In this document: piece by piece, positions 1 to 9,120 of the stretch
Position numbering within the stretch: the first letter of the stretch is position 1
How the letters are laid out: every line of letters begins with the position of its first letter
From: Oerskovia jenensis
Lineage (GTDB): Bacteria; Actinomycetota; Actinomycetes; Actinomycetales; Cellulomonadaceae
Assembly: GCF_016907235.1 (NCBI RefSeq)
Contig: NZ_JAFBBO010000001.1
Location: forward strand, 372,001 to 436,000
Length of the DNA stretch: 64,000 bases
Direction of reading: 5' to 3'
Made by a program: the position numbers and the translations under genes
Notes under the pieces: generated by a model
Told to the model about the DNA's origin: nothing
Database searches by the model: none
Seen by the model: the letters and a program-made list of their open reading frames with translations, nothing else

Positions 1-275
1 TGGGTCACTATGAAACCTACCCAGGCACAGTGCAATGAAGCGGTGAAGTGGAAGATGTACGAGTTCCACTTGAAGCAAATTACCGTCATCGGCACCTCAC
101 CCTGTCGCTCGACGCATCTAGGCTGGGAAGGCGCAATTCAGTACCGCTAGCCCAGCCTTCTGAACCGTCGGGGCAGGCTCGATGCCTTGTCCTCCTGACA
201 TCCACTTCGGGCCGCACCGCGCCTTTCCACCGGCAACCGGAGCGCAGGTGGAGGGCGACAGCCCGTTGCCAGCAC

Positions 276-313
276 GCCACAGGTTCGCGGGCCGATACCC
301 GCGAACCTGTGGC
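276..313. repeat. Perfect 16-bp inverted repeat, 6-nt loop
   Basis: The left arm (276-291, GCCACAGGTTCGCGGG) is exactly reverse-complemented at 298-313, with a 6-nt loop. It could be a factor-independent terminator for an unseen gene, or a recombination/replication site. No U-tract follows on either strand. Confidence 0.6.
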
Positions 314-445
314 ACCACCCCGTCGACCGTGGTTCTCCTGGTGAACCGTGCGGATCGCATCGAGGCGCTGTGCGTCGGTGACGAGGTCGACGTGAAGCCT
401 GAGCGCCCCGGCGTACGCCTCGGTGAAGGTTGGTTCGCGCGAGCT

Positions 446-469
446 AGTGGCCCGGCACATCGGGCCACT
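446..469. repeat. 9-bp inverted repeat (AGTGGCCCG)
   Basis: AGTGGCCCG at 446-454 is mirrored by CGGGCCACT at 461-469 around a 6-nt loop. It sits 46 nt downstream of the end of the minus-strand hypothetical fragment that stops at 515, so it may be that gene's terminator. Confidence 0.4.
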
Positions 470-514
470 CGAATCTGGCCGTAGAACCTGCCCGCGATTG
501 GATGCCCCTCCTCG

Positions 515-997
515 TCAGAGGGCGGGGCTGTTCTTCATGCCGTTGACGTCTGCCCGCATCGCGTCAGCGAGCCTGCTGCGGATCTCCTTGAGCCCGTCTT
601 GGCCTTCTGAGACGTACGCACCCTCTTCCGGGGAGATGCTCGTGATCCGCGCGACAGTGAGCATCCAATCGAACTCACGGATCCCAGACTCGAACTCTTC
701 AGCGAGCTCACGGATCGGCTTGGGAGCGATCAGTTCCAGTTCAGACGTCGCTGTCTGTAGGTCGTGCTGCGTGTCGTCGGGCACTTCCCCTGCTTCGGGG
801 CCTTCGGTCGGCAGAACGAAATTCTCCCAATCCTCGTGGTGCGCAACGACGAGCAGATAGCCGAACCCGGAGATGTCCCGGTCGGCAGCAGCCAGGACCG
901 CGGCGTACGCGACCCGCCGTTCCTCTGGCCACCGTTGGCCCGTCGTGCGCCCGGTTCTGCCCGTTTGCGGACGAGGCTCCCCCCGCGCGAGAAGCAC
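515..997 (-). CDS. Hypothetical protein fragment, 5' end doubtful
   Basis: The last ~140 residues read like a real helical protein, from RWPEERRVAYAAVLAAAD through an acidic middle to a C-terminus DVNGMKNSPAL. The segment before RWPEERR is Arg/Gly/Thr-rich and unconvincing, so the natural 5' end is probably missing or frameshifted; I give the nearest in-frame GTG (997) as a nominal start. The motif resembles the juxtamembrane part of small actinobacterial membrane-associated proteins (EERRxAYAxVLAAAD), but no transmembrane segment remains. I do not assign a function. A remnant of an accessory gene is the simplest reading. Confidence 0.35.
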   Translation of the reverse strand: MLLARGEPRPQTGRTGRTTGQRWPEERRVAYAAVLAAADRDISGFGYLLVVAHHEDWENFVLPTEGPEAGEVPDDTQHDLQTATSELELIAPKPIRELAEEFESGIREFDWMLTVARITSISPEEGAYVSEGQDGLKEIRSRLADAMRADVNGMKNSPAL

Positions 998-1210
998 ATG
1001 GAGTACTCCTGCGCCCCAGGTCGGCACACGCCGTGGATCTGCCCGGCGTACGGGACATGGGCCGCAGAGGACTGCCTCGACGTCGCGCGCTGGTCGCAAG
1101 CCAGAACCTCGGCCGGGCTCGCTCACGAGCTGCGGGCCCGCGTCGCCCACGCGGAGCGATCGCCTTCACCCGACGATGTGTGTGTGCACCTCGACCACTT
1201 CCGGATACGA

Positions 1211-1247
1211 CGAGAGGCCCGGAATCTGAACGATTCCGAGCCTCTCG
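1211..1247. terminator. Terminator downstream of tRNA-Pro
   Basis: A 16-bp stem with one G-T mismatch (CGAGAGGC... / ...GCCTCTCG) and a 5-nt loop lies 7 nt past the 3' end of the minus-strand tRNA-Pro. Position and strength fit a factor-independent terminator. Confidence 0.7.
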
Positions 1248-1253
1248 CTTCTG

Positions 1254-1327
<74 letters not shown>

Positions 1328-1661
1328 TGAGCCCCGGAGGGCTTCACCAGCCCTTCAGGGCCGAGAGAAACAATACCCCACTTTGGGCGTGCTCCGTGCA
1401 TCGCCGCTGGTGAGTGGCACGGGTCACGCGCGTCCGGGGAGTCCTCGGCCGCGTCACAGGCCATGTCGAGGCCATGCCCAGCGCGCCACCAGCGCGCCAC
1501 CAGGACGCCGTCAGCCCCCACCCGGTCCCAGCACTCCCCCAGCGCGCCCCACAAACGCCCAGGAGGGCCGCGCGCGCCTTCCGGCACGCACGGCCCTCCC
1601 GTGGGTCTCTCGACGCCTCCCACGCCCCGCTGGAGCCCCACGGGCCCCGGCAGGAGGTGCG
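1328..1661. other. Intergenic region between tRNA-Pro and der
   Basis: No gene is visible. It holds an 11-bp direct duplication (CAGCGCGCCAC twice, 1480-1501), the likely promoter of the minus-strand tRNA-Pro near 1365-1375 (TATTGT as a possible -10, no clear -35), and the der terminator hairpin. Confidence 0.5.
1562..1599 (-). terminator. Probable der terminator
   Basis: GGAGGGCCG (1562-1570) pairs with CGGCCCTCC (1591-1599) around a GC-rich loop that can pair weakly inside. It lies 63 nt past the der stop codon and ends the long minus-strand run. Confidence 0.5.
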
Positions 1662-3248
1662 TCAGCGCTTGCGCTTCTCGCGCACGCGCACCGAGATCTC
1701 GATGGGCGTGCCCTCGAACCCGAAGGTCTCGCGCAGGCGACGCTCGATGAAGCGGCGGTAGCCGGCCTCGAGGAAGCCGGTCGCGAAGATCACGAAGCGC
1801 GGCGGGCGCGTGGACGCCTGGGTCGCGAACAGGATGCGGGGCTGCTTGCCACCGCGCAGCGGGTGCGGGTGGGCCGCGACGAGCTCACCCAGGAACGCGT
1901 TGAGGCGCCCGGTGGGGATGCGCTTGTCCCAGGACTCGAGCGAGCGCTCGAGGGCGGGCACGAGGCGGTCGGTGTGCCAGCCGGTGCGGGCCGAGACGTT
2001 GACGCGCGGCGCCCACTGGATCTGCACGAGGTCCTTCTCGATCTCGCGCTCCAGGAAGGGGCGACGGTCCTCGTCCATGAGGTCCCACTTGTTGTAGGCG
2101 ATGACGAGGGCGCGCCCGGCGTCGACGACCTGCGAGATGACGCGCGTGTCCTGCTCGGTGAGCGGGACGGACGCGTCGACGAGCACGACGGCGACCTCGG
2201 CCTTCTCGATCGCGGCCTGGGTGCGCAGCGAGGCGTAGAAGTCGGCGCCCTTGGTCTGGTGCACGCGACGGCGGATGCCGGCGGTGTCGACGAACCACCA
2301 CGGGATGCCCTTGAGGAGCACGAGCTCGTCGACGGGGTCGCGCGTGGTGCCGGCGACGGAGTCGACGACGACGCGCTCGGCGCCCGCGACCTTGTTCAGG
2401 AGCGAGGACTTGCCGACGTTGGGGCGCCCGACGAGCGCGACGCGGCGCGGCCCGGACGGCAGGACGACGGCGTGCTCGGACACGAGCGGCAGTGCCTTCA
2501 TGGCGGCGTCGAGCAGGTCGCCCGTGCCGCGCCCGTGGAGGGCGGAGACGGGGTGCGGCTCGCCGAGGCCCAGGCTCCAGAGCTCGGTCGCGTCGGCCTC
2601 GCCGCGCGCGCCGTCGACCTTGTTGGCGCACAGCACGACGGGCTTGCCGGACTTGCGGAGGAGCTTGACGACGCGCTCGTCGGTGGCCGTGGGGCCCACG
2701 GTCGCGTCGACGACGAACACGACGGCGTCGGAGAGCGCGATGGCGACCTCGGCCTGCTCGGCGACGCGCGCCTCGATGCCGGCGACGTCGACCTCCCAGC
2801 CGCCCGTGTCGACGAGCGTGAACTGGCGCCCGGCCCACTCGGCCGGGTAGGAGACGCGGTCGCGCGTGACGCCGGGCTTGTCCTCGGTCACGGCCTCGCG
2901 GCGTCCGAGGATGCGGTTGACGAGCGTCGACTTGCCCACGTTGGGGCGGCCGACGATCGCAAGGACCGGCAGCGGCGCCTCGGGTTCGAGGTTGCCGTCC
3001 TCGTCGTACTCGCCGGACAGGAGCGCCATGTCCTCGTCGGCGAGCTCGTACTCCTCGAGGCCGGCGCGCAGGGCGCGCTCGCGGGTCTCGTCGTCCTGCT
3101 CGTCACCTTCGGCGGCGAGCAGTGGTTCGGTGGTGTCCTCGGGCTGCCCGACGACGTCGCTCGCCTGGTCGATCGTCTCACCGGGGGTCTGCGACACCTC
3201 GTCGAGGGATGCCTGGGCATCGGGCTGTGCGTGGTCGGGTGTGGTCAT
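1662..3248 (-). CDS. der: Ribosome-associated GTPase Der (EngA)
   Basis: Der is a tandem-GTPase needed for 50S subunit maturation. The 528-residue protein has two G domains, each with a P-loop GRPNVGKS(T/S) (about residues 100 and 275), DTGG/DTAG switch motifs and NKxD-type motifs ([13 protein letters not shown]), followed by a C-terminal KH-like domain ending VREKRKR. The ~95-residue acidic N-terminal extension is typical of actinobacterial Der. I chose the ATG at 3248 because GGGAG lies about 10 nt upstream; the ATG at 3257 has no room for a ribosome site. It is last in the cmk-plsC-der run, 73 nt after plsC. Confidence 0.95.
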   Translation of the reverse strand: MTTPDHAQPDAQASLDEVSQTPGETIDQASDVVGQPEDTTEPLLAAEGDEQDDETRERALRAGLEEYELADEDMALLSGEYDEDGNLEPEAPLPVLAIVGRPNVGKSTLVNRILGRREAVTEDKPGVTRDRVSYPAEWAGRQFTLVDTGGWEVDVAGIEARVAEQAEVAIALSDAVVFVVDATVGPTATDERVVKLLRKSGKPVVLCANKVDGARGEADATELWSLGLGEPHPVSALHGRGTGDLLDAAMKALPLVSEHAVVLPSGPRRVALVGRPNVGKSSLLNKVAGAERVVVDSVAGTTRDPVDELVLLKGIPWWFVDTAGIRRRVHQTKGADFYASLRTQAAIEKAEVAVVLVDASVPLTEQDTRVISQVVDAGRALVIAYNKWDLMDEDRRPFLEREIEKDLVQIQWAPRVNVSARTGWHTDRLVPALERSLESWDKRIPTGRLNAFLGELVAAHPHPLRGGKQPRILFATQASTRPPRFVIFATGFLEAGYRRFIERRLRETFGFEGTPIEISVRVREKRKR

Positions 3249-3321
3249 GGTGACCATTCTCCCAGCAACCGGGCAGTTCTCCGAACGAGGACCGTGCGCG
3301 ACACGCCCGGAGTGCACGACG

Positions 3322-4023
3322 TCACTCGGCGGGACGTCCTCCGGCGACGAGGCGCTCGGGTCCGTCGACGGGCAGGGCGATGCCCGAGCGGCCCACGGCA
3401 CCGGTCACGAGGGTCGCGAGCGCTGCCCGGATCTGCTCGTTCGCGGCCTCCAGGGCGGCCTTGCCGCGTGCGCCGTCGGACCTCTCGATCGCCAGGGGTG
3501 CGCCGAACTCGACGTAGAGGCGGCGCCGGAACCCCGGGATGCGGTTGAGGCCGTCGCCCGTGCGGCGCGTGCCCAGCACGGCGACGGGCACCACGACGGC
3601 GGGACCGTTGAGCGCGAGCCAGGCCACGCCTGCGCGCGCCGACGTGGCGTCGCCGCGTCCGCGGTTCCCCTCGGGGAAGACCCCGACTCCCCCGCCGCGC
3701 CGCAGGACCGCGAGCGCCGTGACGAGCGCCGTGCGCCCGCCGCGCCGGTCGACGGGGATCTGCCCGGCCGCCCGCAGGATCCACCCGACCGGGCCGACGA
3801 ACATCTCGTCCTTGACGAGGACGTGCAGCGGCCTGGGGGCGACGCCCAGCACGAGGGGGCCGTCGACGAGGCCCGTGTGGTTGGCGGCCAGCAGGACGGG
3901 CCCGGTGACGGGGACGCGCTCGGTCCCGACCACGCGGGTGTCCCAGATCACGCGCGCGAGGAAGCGCCCCACCCAGCGGGACCAGGCGGGTCCGGCCGGG
4001 GAGGGGACGTTCGGGGTGCTCAC
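3322..4023 (-). CDS. plsC: 1-acylglycerol-3-phosphate O-acyltransferase (PlsC type)
   Basis: A 233-residue acyltransferase of the PlsC/LPLAT family, expected at the membrane face, transferring an acyl group to lysophosphatidic acid. The HX4D catalytic block is NHTGLVDGP and the glycerophosphate-binding block is FPEGNRG; a hydrophobic VPVAVLG strand follows as in the family. The GTG start at 4023 overlaps the cmk stop by 4 nt (GTGA), showing translational coupling. In actinobacteria a PlsC-like gene regularly sits between cmk and der. Exact acyl acceptor is inference. Confidence 0.85.
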   Translation of the reverse strand: MSTPNVPSPAGPAWSRWVGRFLARVIWDTRVVGTERVPVTGPVLLAANHTGLVDGPLVLGVAPRPLHVLVKDEMFVGPVGWILRAAGQIPVDRRGGRTALVTALAVLRRGGGVGVFPEGNRGRGDATSARAGVAWLALNGPAVVVPVAVLGTRRTGDGLNRIPGFRRRLYVEFGAPLAIERSDGARGKAALEAANEQIRAALATLVTGAVGRSGIALPVDGPERLVAGGRPAE

Positions 4024-4811
4024 CGAGCGGTTCCTTCGCCCCCTGCGGCGGCGGTGGCCGTGACACGGTCGACGACGTCGAGCACGGCCTGGACGGTCTG
4101 CTCGAAGTCGAGGTCGGACGAGTCGACCGTCACGACGCCGTCGGCCGCGACGTGGAACTGCGAGACGGTCGAGTCGTCGCGGTCGCGACGCAGCACCTGG
4201 TCCTTGGTGGCCTCGACCGCGGCGTCGTCGGCCGCGCCGTGCACCTCGAGCGAACGGCGTGCCAGGCGTGCCTCCTCGCTCGCGGTGAGCAGGATGCGCA
4301 CGTCGGCGTCGGGGGCGACGACGGTCGTGATGTCGCGTCCCTCGGCGACGACGCCGCGCCCGCCGGAGAACGACGTGTCGCCGCCCTCGGCCGACGACGC
4401 CGACGACGCCGACGACTCTGCCGCGATGATGACCCGCTGGAGGCGGCGCAGCTCGGCGCGCACGGCGAGGTTGGTCGCGACCGCGCTCACGGCCGTGGAG
4501 ATCTCGGTGGTCCGGATCGCCTCGCCGACGTCGGTCCCGCCGACGTGCACCGACGGCGCAGCCGGGTCGATGCCCATGACGAGCGGCATGACGTCGACGG
4601 CCGCGGCGACCGCGGCCTGGTCGGCGAGGTCGATCCCTTCCTCGAGGCACCACCAGGTCGCGGCGCGGTACATCGCGCCCGTGTCCAGGTAGGCCGTGCC
4701 GAGGCGGCGCGCGACGGCTCGCGAGACGCTCGACTTGCCCGAGCCCGAGGGACCGTCGATCGCGACGACCAGCCCGCGGGCGCCGGCGGCGGCCTGCGGC
4801 TCCCCGCTCAC
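4020..4811 (-). CDS. cmk: Cytidylate kinase
   Basis: Phosphorylates CMP/dCMP with ATP. The 263-residue product has the P-loop GPSGSGKSS near residue 20, the conserved DTGAMYR block, EGRDITTVV and a C-terminal DSSDLDFEQTV. A low-complexity Ser/Ala stretch (SSASSASSAEGG) lies in the middle and is encoded by a short 9-nt repeat around 4388-4412, an insertion compared with standard Cmk. The GTG start at 4811 overlaps the chorismate mutase stop by 4 nt, and the stop overlaps plsC by 4 nt, so the three are one operon. Confidence 0.93.
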   Translation of the reverse strand: MSGEPQAAAGARGLVVAIDGPSGSGKSSVSRAVARRLGTAYLDTGAMYRAATWWCLEEGIDLADQAAVAAAVDVMPLVMGIDPAAPSVHVGGTDVGEAIRTTEISTAVSAVATNLAVRAELRRLQRVIIAAESSASSASSAEGGDTSFSGGRGVVAEGRDITTVVAPDADVRILLTASEEARLARRSLEVHGAADDAAVEATKDQVLRRDRDDSTVSQFHVAADGVVTVDSSDLDFEQTVQAVLDVVDRVTATAAAGGEGTAR

Positions 4812-5170
4812 TGGGCCAGGTCCTTGCGCAGCGACGTCGCCCCGTGCAGGTACACGTGCTGGACGTCGGCGCGCGGGACGTCGAGCTCGGCGTGCGCCAT
4901 GAGACGCACCACGCGAGGCAGCGCGCCGGGCACGCCGATCTCGACGGCGCACATGAGGGGCACGTCGCCGAGACCCATCTCACGGGCCGCGGCGGCCGGG
5001 AAGTCGGCGACGAGGTCGGGGGTGCAGGTGAAGAAGATCGAGATGAGCGACGCGGTGTCGGCCTCGTTGGCGTCGAGGACTGCCTGGACGAGCTCGCGCG
5101 TGCGGTCGAAGAGGTGCTCGCGCTCGTCGACGTCGAGCTGCGTGGCGCCCCGGATGGCCCGGACGGGCAT
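4808..5170 (-). CDS. aroH: Chorismate mutase, AroH class
   Basis: Converts chorismate to prephenate for Phe/Tyr synthesis. The 120-residue length and motifs match the monofunctional AroH (Bacillus subtilis) fold: N-terminal VRAIRGAT with the active-site Arg, a middle MCAVEIGVPG...RVVRLM with the Glu and Arg, and C-terminal VYLHGATSLRKDL with the Tyr and Arg. The ATG at 5170 has AAGGAG 7 nt upstream. It begins the cmk-plsC coupled set; placement of a mutase before cmk is common in actinobacteria and need not mean a shared pathway. Confidence 0.93.
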   Translation of the reverse strand: MPVRAIRGATQLDVDEREHLFDRTRELVQAVLDANEADTASLISIFFTCTPDLVADFPAAAAREMGLGDVPLMCAVEIGVPGALPRVVRLMAHAELDVPRADVQHVYLHGATSLRKDLAQ

Positions 5171-5257
5171 GGGTACTCCTTCGTACGGGAGGGTCGGGTC
5201 GAGCGTAGCGCCGCCCCGGGAGCGCGTGAAGTCGCGGCTCCCGGGGCGGGCGGCGTG

Positions 5258-6220
5258 CTAGAGGCCGACCTCGGTCATGAGGGTGCCGAGCTCGGTGCGT
5301 CCGAGGACGCGGGTCGCGCCGGGACGCAGGTTGCCCAGGTGGATCGACCCGATGCGCGTGCGCACGAGCCGGGTCACGGGGTGGCCGAGCTCCTCGAACA
5401 TGCGGCGCACGATGCGGTGGCGTCCCTCGTGGAGCACGACCTCGACCATGCTGGCCTGCGGGGTCGTGTCGACCACGCGGTAGCGGTCGACCTTGGCCGG
5501 GCCGTCCTCGAGCTCGATGCCGTGGAGCAGCTTGTTCGCGACGTTGCCCGCGACGCGGCCCTCGACCGAGACGAGGTAGGTCTTGGAGACCTCGTACTTG
5601 GGGTGCGAGAGCCGGTTGGCGAGCTCGCCGTCGTTCGTCAGGAGCAGCAGGCCCTCGCTGTCGGCGTCGAGGCGCCCGACGTGGAAGAGACGCTCGGGGC
5701 GCGTCGCGACGAACTGCGTGAGCGCGGGGCGCCCCTCGGGGTCGTGCATCGTGGAGACGACGCCGAGCGGCTTGTTGAGGGCGATCGTCACGAGCGACTG
5801 GTCGAGCTGGACGCGCATGCCGTCGACGTGGATCACGGCCTTCTCGGGGTCCACCCGGACGCCGAGCTCGCGCACCACGACGCCGTCGACCTCGACGCGG
5901 CCCGCGGCGATCAGGTCCTCGCACGCGCGGCGCGAGCCCAGGCCCGCGGTCGCGAGCACCTTCTGGAGGCGCACGCCGTCGGCGACGTGCACGTCACGCT
6001 GCGGTCCCTTGGGAGCGGCCGGGCGACGCGGCGGCTTGCTCTTGCCCGCCTGCGGGTCGCCCGCCCACCCGCGGCCCGCTCCGGAGCGGGGGGCCGAGGA
6101 GCGCTGACCTGCCGGCCGGCCACCGCCTGCGTGACCACTGCCCGGTCGACCGGTGCCCGAGGAGTTCTCGGACCGCTGTCCTCGGGCGGCCGGACGGCCA
6201 CCCTCGCGTGCGCTGCTCAT
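5258..6220 (-). CDS. rluB: 23S rRNA pseudouridine synthase (RluB family)
   Basis: Pseudouridine synthase of the RsuA/RluB family, expected to modify 23S rRNA helix 80 region. Residues ~78-140 form an S4 RNA-binding domain (VRLQKVLATAGLGSRRACE), and the catalytic motif GRLDADSEGLLLLTNDG carries the Asp nucleophile. The first ~75 residues are a Gly/Arg/Ser-rich low-complexity tail often seen in actinobacterial homologues. ATG at 6220 has AAGGAA 5 nt upstream and overlaps the scpB stop (ATGA). RluB versus RluE specificity cannot be settled from sequence alone. Confidence 0.9.
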   Translation of the reverse strand: MSSAREGGRPAARGQRSENSSGTGRPGSGHAGGGRPAGQRSSAPRSGAGRGWAGDPQAGKSKPPRRPAAPKGPQRDVHVADGVRLQKVLATAGLGSRRACEDLIAAGRVEVDGVVVRELGVRVDPEKAVIHVDGMRVQLDQSLVTIALNKPLGVVSTMHDPEGRPALTQFVATRPERLFHVGRLDADSEGLLLLTNDGELANRLSHPKYEVSKTYLVSVEGRVAGNVANKLLHGIELEDGPAKVDRYRVVDTTPQASMVEVVLHEGRHRIVRRMFEELGHPVTRLVRTRIGSIHLGNLRPGATRVLGRTELGTLMTEVGL

Positions 6221-6987
6221 GATGTTCCTTCGTCGTTCGTGCTGGGTCGAGCGCCGTCGGGCAGGGCCGGCGACCGCGGCTGTGCGCGGTCGCTCCCACC
6301 CCCGGACGCTCCGAGTGTGCTGTCGGCGACGTCGAAGATGCTGTCGACGTCCGGCAGGTGCGGCGCGAGGGCGGGGAGCTCGTCGAGCGACGAGAAGCCC
6401 ATGCGCTCCAAGAAGTATCCCGTGGTTCCGTACAGGACCGCACCCGTCGAGGGATCCTGGCCGACCTCCGCGACGAGCCCGCGGGTCGTGAGCGTCCGTA
6501 CGACGCCGTCCACGTTCACGCCGCGCACGGCCGAGATCTGGCCGCGCGTGACCGGTTGACGGTACGCGACGACAGCGAGGGTCTCCAAAGCGGCCTGCGT
6601 CAGCCGGGCGCTCTGACCCTCCAGGAGGAAGCGCCCGACGACGTCGGCGAACACGGGCGCCGAGTACACGCGCCACCCCCCACCCGCCTGGCGCAGCTCG
6701 AAACCGCGGGGCCGCCCGCCCAGCTCGCCGCGGTACTCCGCGGCCAGCTCGCCGAGCAGGTCCTCGACCTCGCGCTGCGGCAGCCCGAGCGCGGTCGCGA
6801 GCTGGACCGCAGGGATGGGCTCGTCGGCGACCATGAGGACGGCCTCGAGGGCCGCGAGCGCCCCGCCCGGCAGGTGCTCGGCGCTGAACGCTCCGGCGTC
6901 CTCGAGGAGCGCCCCGACGGGGGCCGGCGGCGCGGCGGGCGTGGAGCTCGTGCCCTGGGTGTCGTGCGTCATGTTCTCCTCGTTCAT
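6217..6987 (-). CDS. scpB: Segregation and condensation protein B
   Basis: ScpB dimers bind ScpA in the SMC condensin-like complex that compacts chromosomes. The 256-residue protein has the two winged-helix units typical of ScpB, with AALEAVLMVADEPIP near the N-terminus and LETLAVVAYRQPVTRGQISAVRGV centrally. Two starts are possible: ATG 6987, overlapping the scpA stop by 4 nt (chosen), and ATG 6972, which has GAGGAG only 3 nt away. The C-terminal ~40 residues are Ser/Asp/Gly-rich. It lies in the parA-scpA-scpB-rluB chain. Confidence 0.92.
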   Translation of the reverse strand: MNEENMTHDTQGTSSTPAAPPAPVGALLEDAGAFSAEHLPGGALAALEAVLMVADEPIPAVQLATALGLPQREVEDLLGELAAEYRGELGGRPRGFELRQAGGGWRVYSAPVFADVVGRFLLEGQSARLTQAALETLAVVAYRQPVTRGQISAVRGVNVDGVVRTLTTRGLVAEVGQDPSTGAVLYGTTGYFLERMGFSSLDELPALAPHLPDVDSIFDVADSTLGASGGGSDRAQPRSPALPDGARPSTNDEGTS

Positions 6988-8102
6988 GGGTGCGCCCCGG
7001 TGCCCGCTCGAGGGTCCGCGACGACCTCCGCCGGCGGGAGGTCGTCCGGCCCGGGGGATGCGTCGTCGTCGGCGTCGAACTCCCCGCCCACGGCGTCGAG
7101 CGCGGCGCCGTCCCTGCCGTCCACGCCGTCCGAACCCGTCCAGCGGACCGTGAGCTCGCCCAGGGCCTCGACCTGCTCGAACGCGACGAGCCCCTCGCGG
7201 AAGAGCTCGAGCAGCGCGAGGAAGCGCGCGACGACGACGAGCGTCTCGCCGGCGTCCGCGACGAGCGCGCGGAACGAGGCGACCCCCTCGCGCCGCAGCA
7301 GCCCGACGACGATGCTCGCCTGCTCGCGCACGCTCACCGCGGGCGCGTGCAGGTGGGTCAGGGACACCCCGGGCGGCGGCGGCGCGGGCTCCATGGCCTT
7401 GACCGCGAGCGCCGCGAGCTGGTCGGGGCCGAGCTTCCACACGAGCTCGGGCAGCAGGGCCGCGAGGTGCGGCTCGAGCTGCACGATGCGGGGGAAGCGG
7501 CGCCCCTCGGTCGCGAGCCGGTCCGCGATCACCGCGGACACCTGCTTGTAGGCGCGGTACTGCAGGAGCCGGGCGAACAGGAGGTCGCGGGCCTCGAGCA
7601 GCTCGAGGTCCTCGGCGCTCTCGACGTCGCCCGTGGGCAGCAGCCGGGCGGCCTTGAGGTCGAGCAGCGTCGCGGCGACCAGCAGGAACTCGCTCGCGGT
7701 GCCCAGGTCCCAGCCGGGGTGCCCGCCCTGCCCCGGACGGGGGCGACGTGCGCGACCGGCGGGCGCTCCGCCGTCGGGCTGGACGTCGACGGCCTGAGCG
7801 CGCGCCGCGTCCTCGGCCTCGCGCGCGAGGCGTTCGGCCGCGCGGATGTACGCGATGAACTCGTCGGTGACCTGCGAGAGCGCGATCTCGGTGATGTCGA
7901 GCTTGTGCTTGGCGATCAGCGAGAGCAGGAGGTCGAAAGGACCCGAGAAGTTCTCGAGGTGGACCTCGAACGCGGGGTTCCCGTAGCGGTCGGTCTGCCG
8001 GTCGGCCGAGGCGTCGCTCGGGAGGTGGGTCGGCGAGGAGGGCTGCTCGTCCTGCGGTGCGGCGGCGACGGCCGCCGGTGCGGTGTCAGGCAGCGTCGCC
8101 AC
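6984..8102 (-). CDS. scpA: Segregation and condensation protein A
   Basis: ScpA is the kleisin that bridges SMC heads. The core starts at FEVHLENFSGPFDLLLSLI, the standard ScpA N-terminal signature, followed by HKLDITEIALSQVTDEFI and the acidic linker, with a C-terminal winged helix (VVARFLALLELFREGLVAFEQ). The start is uncertain: the GTG at 8102 overlaps the parA stop by 17 nt and leaves a ~50-residue Ala/Pro-rich leader. A ~25-residue Gly/Arg/Pro insert interrupts the N-terminal domain. Coupling to parA and scpB supports a chromosome-segregation operon. Confidence 0.9.
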   Translation of the reverse strand: MATLPDTAPAAVAAAPQDEQPSSPTHLPSDASADRQTDRYGNPAFEVHLENFSGPFDLLLSLIAKHKLDITEIALSQVTDEFIAYIRAAERLAREAEDAARAQAVDVQPDGGAPAGRARRPRPGQGGHPGWDLGTASEFLLVAATLLDLKAARLLPTGDVESAEDLELLEARDLLFARLLQYRAYKQVSAVIADRLATEGRRFPRIVQLEPHLAALLPELVWKLGPDQLAALAVKAMEPAPPPPGVSLTHLHAPAVSVREQASIVVGLLRREGVASFRALVADAGETLVVVARFLALLELFREGLVAFEQVEALGELTVRWTGSDGVDGRDGAALDAVGGEFDADDDASPGPDDLPPAEVVADPRAGTGAHP

Positions 8103-9051
8103 GGGCGACCAGCTCGCGGGCGAGCTGTCGGTAGGCCACCGCACCCGGGTGGGACGGTGCGTAGACCGTGATGGGCTCGGCCGCGACCGACGCGTCGGGG
8201 AACTTCACGGTGCGCCCGATCACGGTGTGCAGGAGCTTGTCGCCGAAGGCCTCGTGCACGCGGGCCACGACCTCGCGCGAGTGCAGGGTGCGCGAGTCGA
8301 ACATGGTCGCGAGGATCCCGTCGACCTCGAGGCGCGGGTTGAGGCGGTCGCGGACCTTCTCGATGGTCTCGACGAGCAGCGCCACGCCGCGCAGTGCGAA
8401 GAACTCGCACTCGAGCGGGATGAGGACCCCGTGCGCCGCGGTGAGCGCGTTGACGGTCAGCAGCCCCAGGGAGGGCTGGCAGTCGACCAGGATCACGTCG
8501 TACTCGTCCTGCACGGGGCGCAGCACCCGGGCCAGGACGGACTCGCGCGCGACCTCGCCCACGAGCTGGACCTCGGCCGCGGACAGGTCGATGTTCGCGG
8601 GCAGCACGTCGAGGTTCTCGACCGCCGTGGGGACGATGACCTCGCGGATGTCCGCACCGCGCTCCATGAGGAGGTTGTAGACCGTGCGGTCGAGCTCGTG
8701 CGGGTTGACGCCCAGGCCCACCGACGCGGCGCCCTGGGGGTCGAAGTCGACGAGCAGGACCTTGCGCCCGTACTCGGCCAGCGTCGCGCCCAGGTTGATG
8801 GTCGTGGTCGTCTTGCCGACCCCGCCCTTCTGGTTGCACATCGCGATGATGCGTCCCGGGCCGTGCGTGGCCAGCAGGGCCGGGACGGGGAACTCGGGGA
8901 CCTCGCGGCCGACCGGATCGACCTTGAAGAGGCCGTCGGGTACGGATCCCGCACGGCCGTCGACGGCGCCTGCCGCCGCTGCGACGCGTGCGTCGTGCGG
9001 TCCGGCGGCGTCCTGGATCTCGCTCGGGGCCTGGCTGCTCACGTCCGCCAC
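8086..9051 (-). CDS. ParA/Soj-family chromosome-partition ATPase
   Basis: A 321-residue deviant Walker ATPase: CNQKGGVGKTTTTINLG (with the signature Lys), Walker A' LLVDFDPQGAASVG, and Walker B VILVDCQPSLGLLTV. The ~65-residue N-terminal extension is Ala/Gly-rich. There is no parB beside it; instead it heads the scpA-scpB run, as does the ParA-like Rv1708 of M. tuberculosis, so it is probably the SMC-associated paralogue and not the origin-linked ParA. GTG start at 9051 has GAGG 5 nt upstream. Confidence 0.9.
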   Translation of the reverse strand: MADVSSQAPSEIQDAAGPHDARVAAAAGAVDGRAGSVPDGLFKVDPVGREVPEFPVPALLATHGPGRIIAMCNQKGGVGKTTTTINLGATLAEYGRKVLLVDFDPQGAASVGLGVNPHELDRTVYNLLMERGADIREVIVPTAVENLDVLPANIDLSAAEVQLVGEVARESVLARVLRPVQDEYDVILVDCQPSLGLLTVNALTAAHGVLIPLECEFFALRGVALLVETIEKVRDRLNPRLEVDGILATMFDSRTLHSREVVARVHEAFGDKLLHTVIGRTVKFPDASVAAEPITVYAPSHPGAVAYRQLARELVARGDAA

Positions 9052-9120
9052 GCTACCTCAGGGGTCCGCGTGCGACGTGTGCACGCGCCGGAGTGGCGCG
9101 AACCCGCACACGACCCTGTC

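Larger units (their letters stand above)
1..514. other. No credible gene; hairpin-rich edge
   Basis: I find no open frame here with convincing protein-like composition on either strand; all frames give Arg/Pro/Ser-rich shadow translations. The stretch holds two clear inverted repeats (listed separately). It may be the decayed flank of a gene lying outside the window. Confidence 0.5.

Noticed and set aside
182-484. 100-codon plus frame and overlapping minus frames at the left edge
   Set aside because: No family motif, no ribosome site, biased composition and a strong palindrome running through them.
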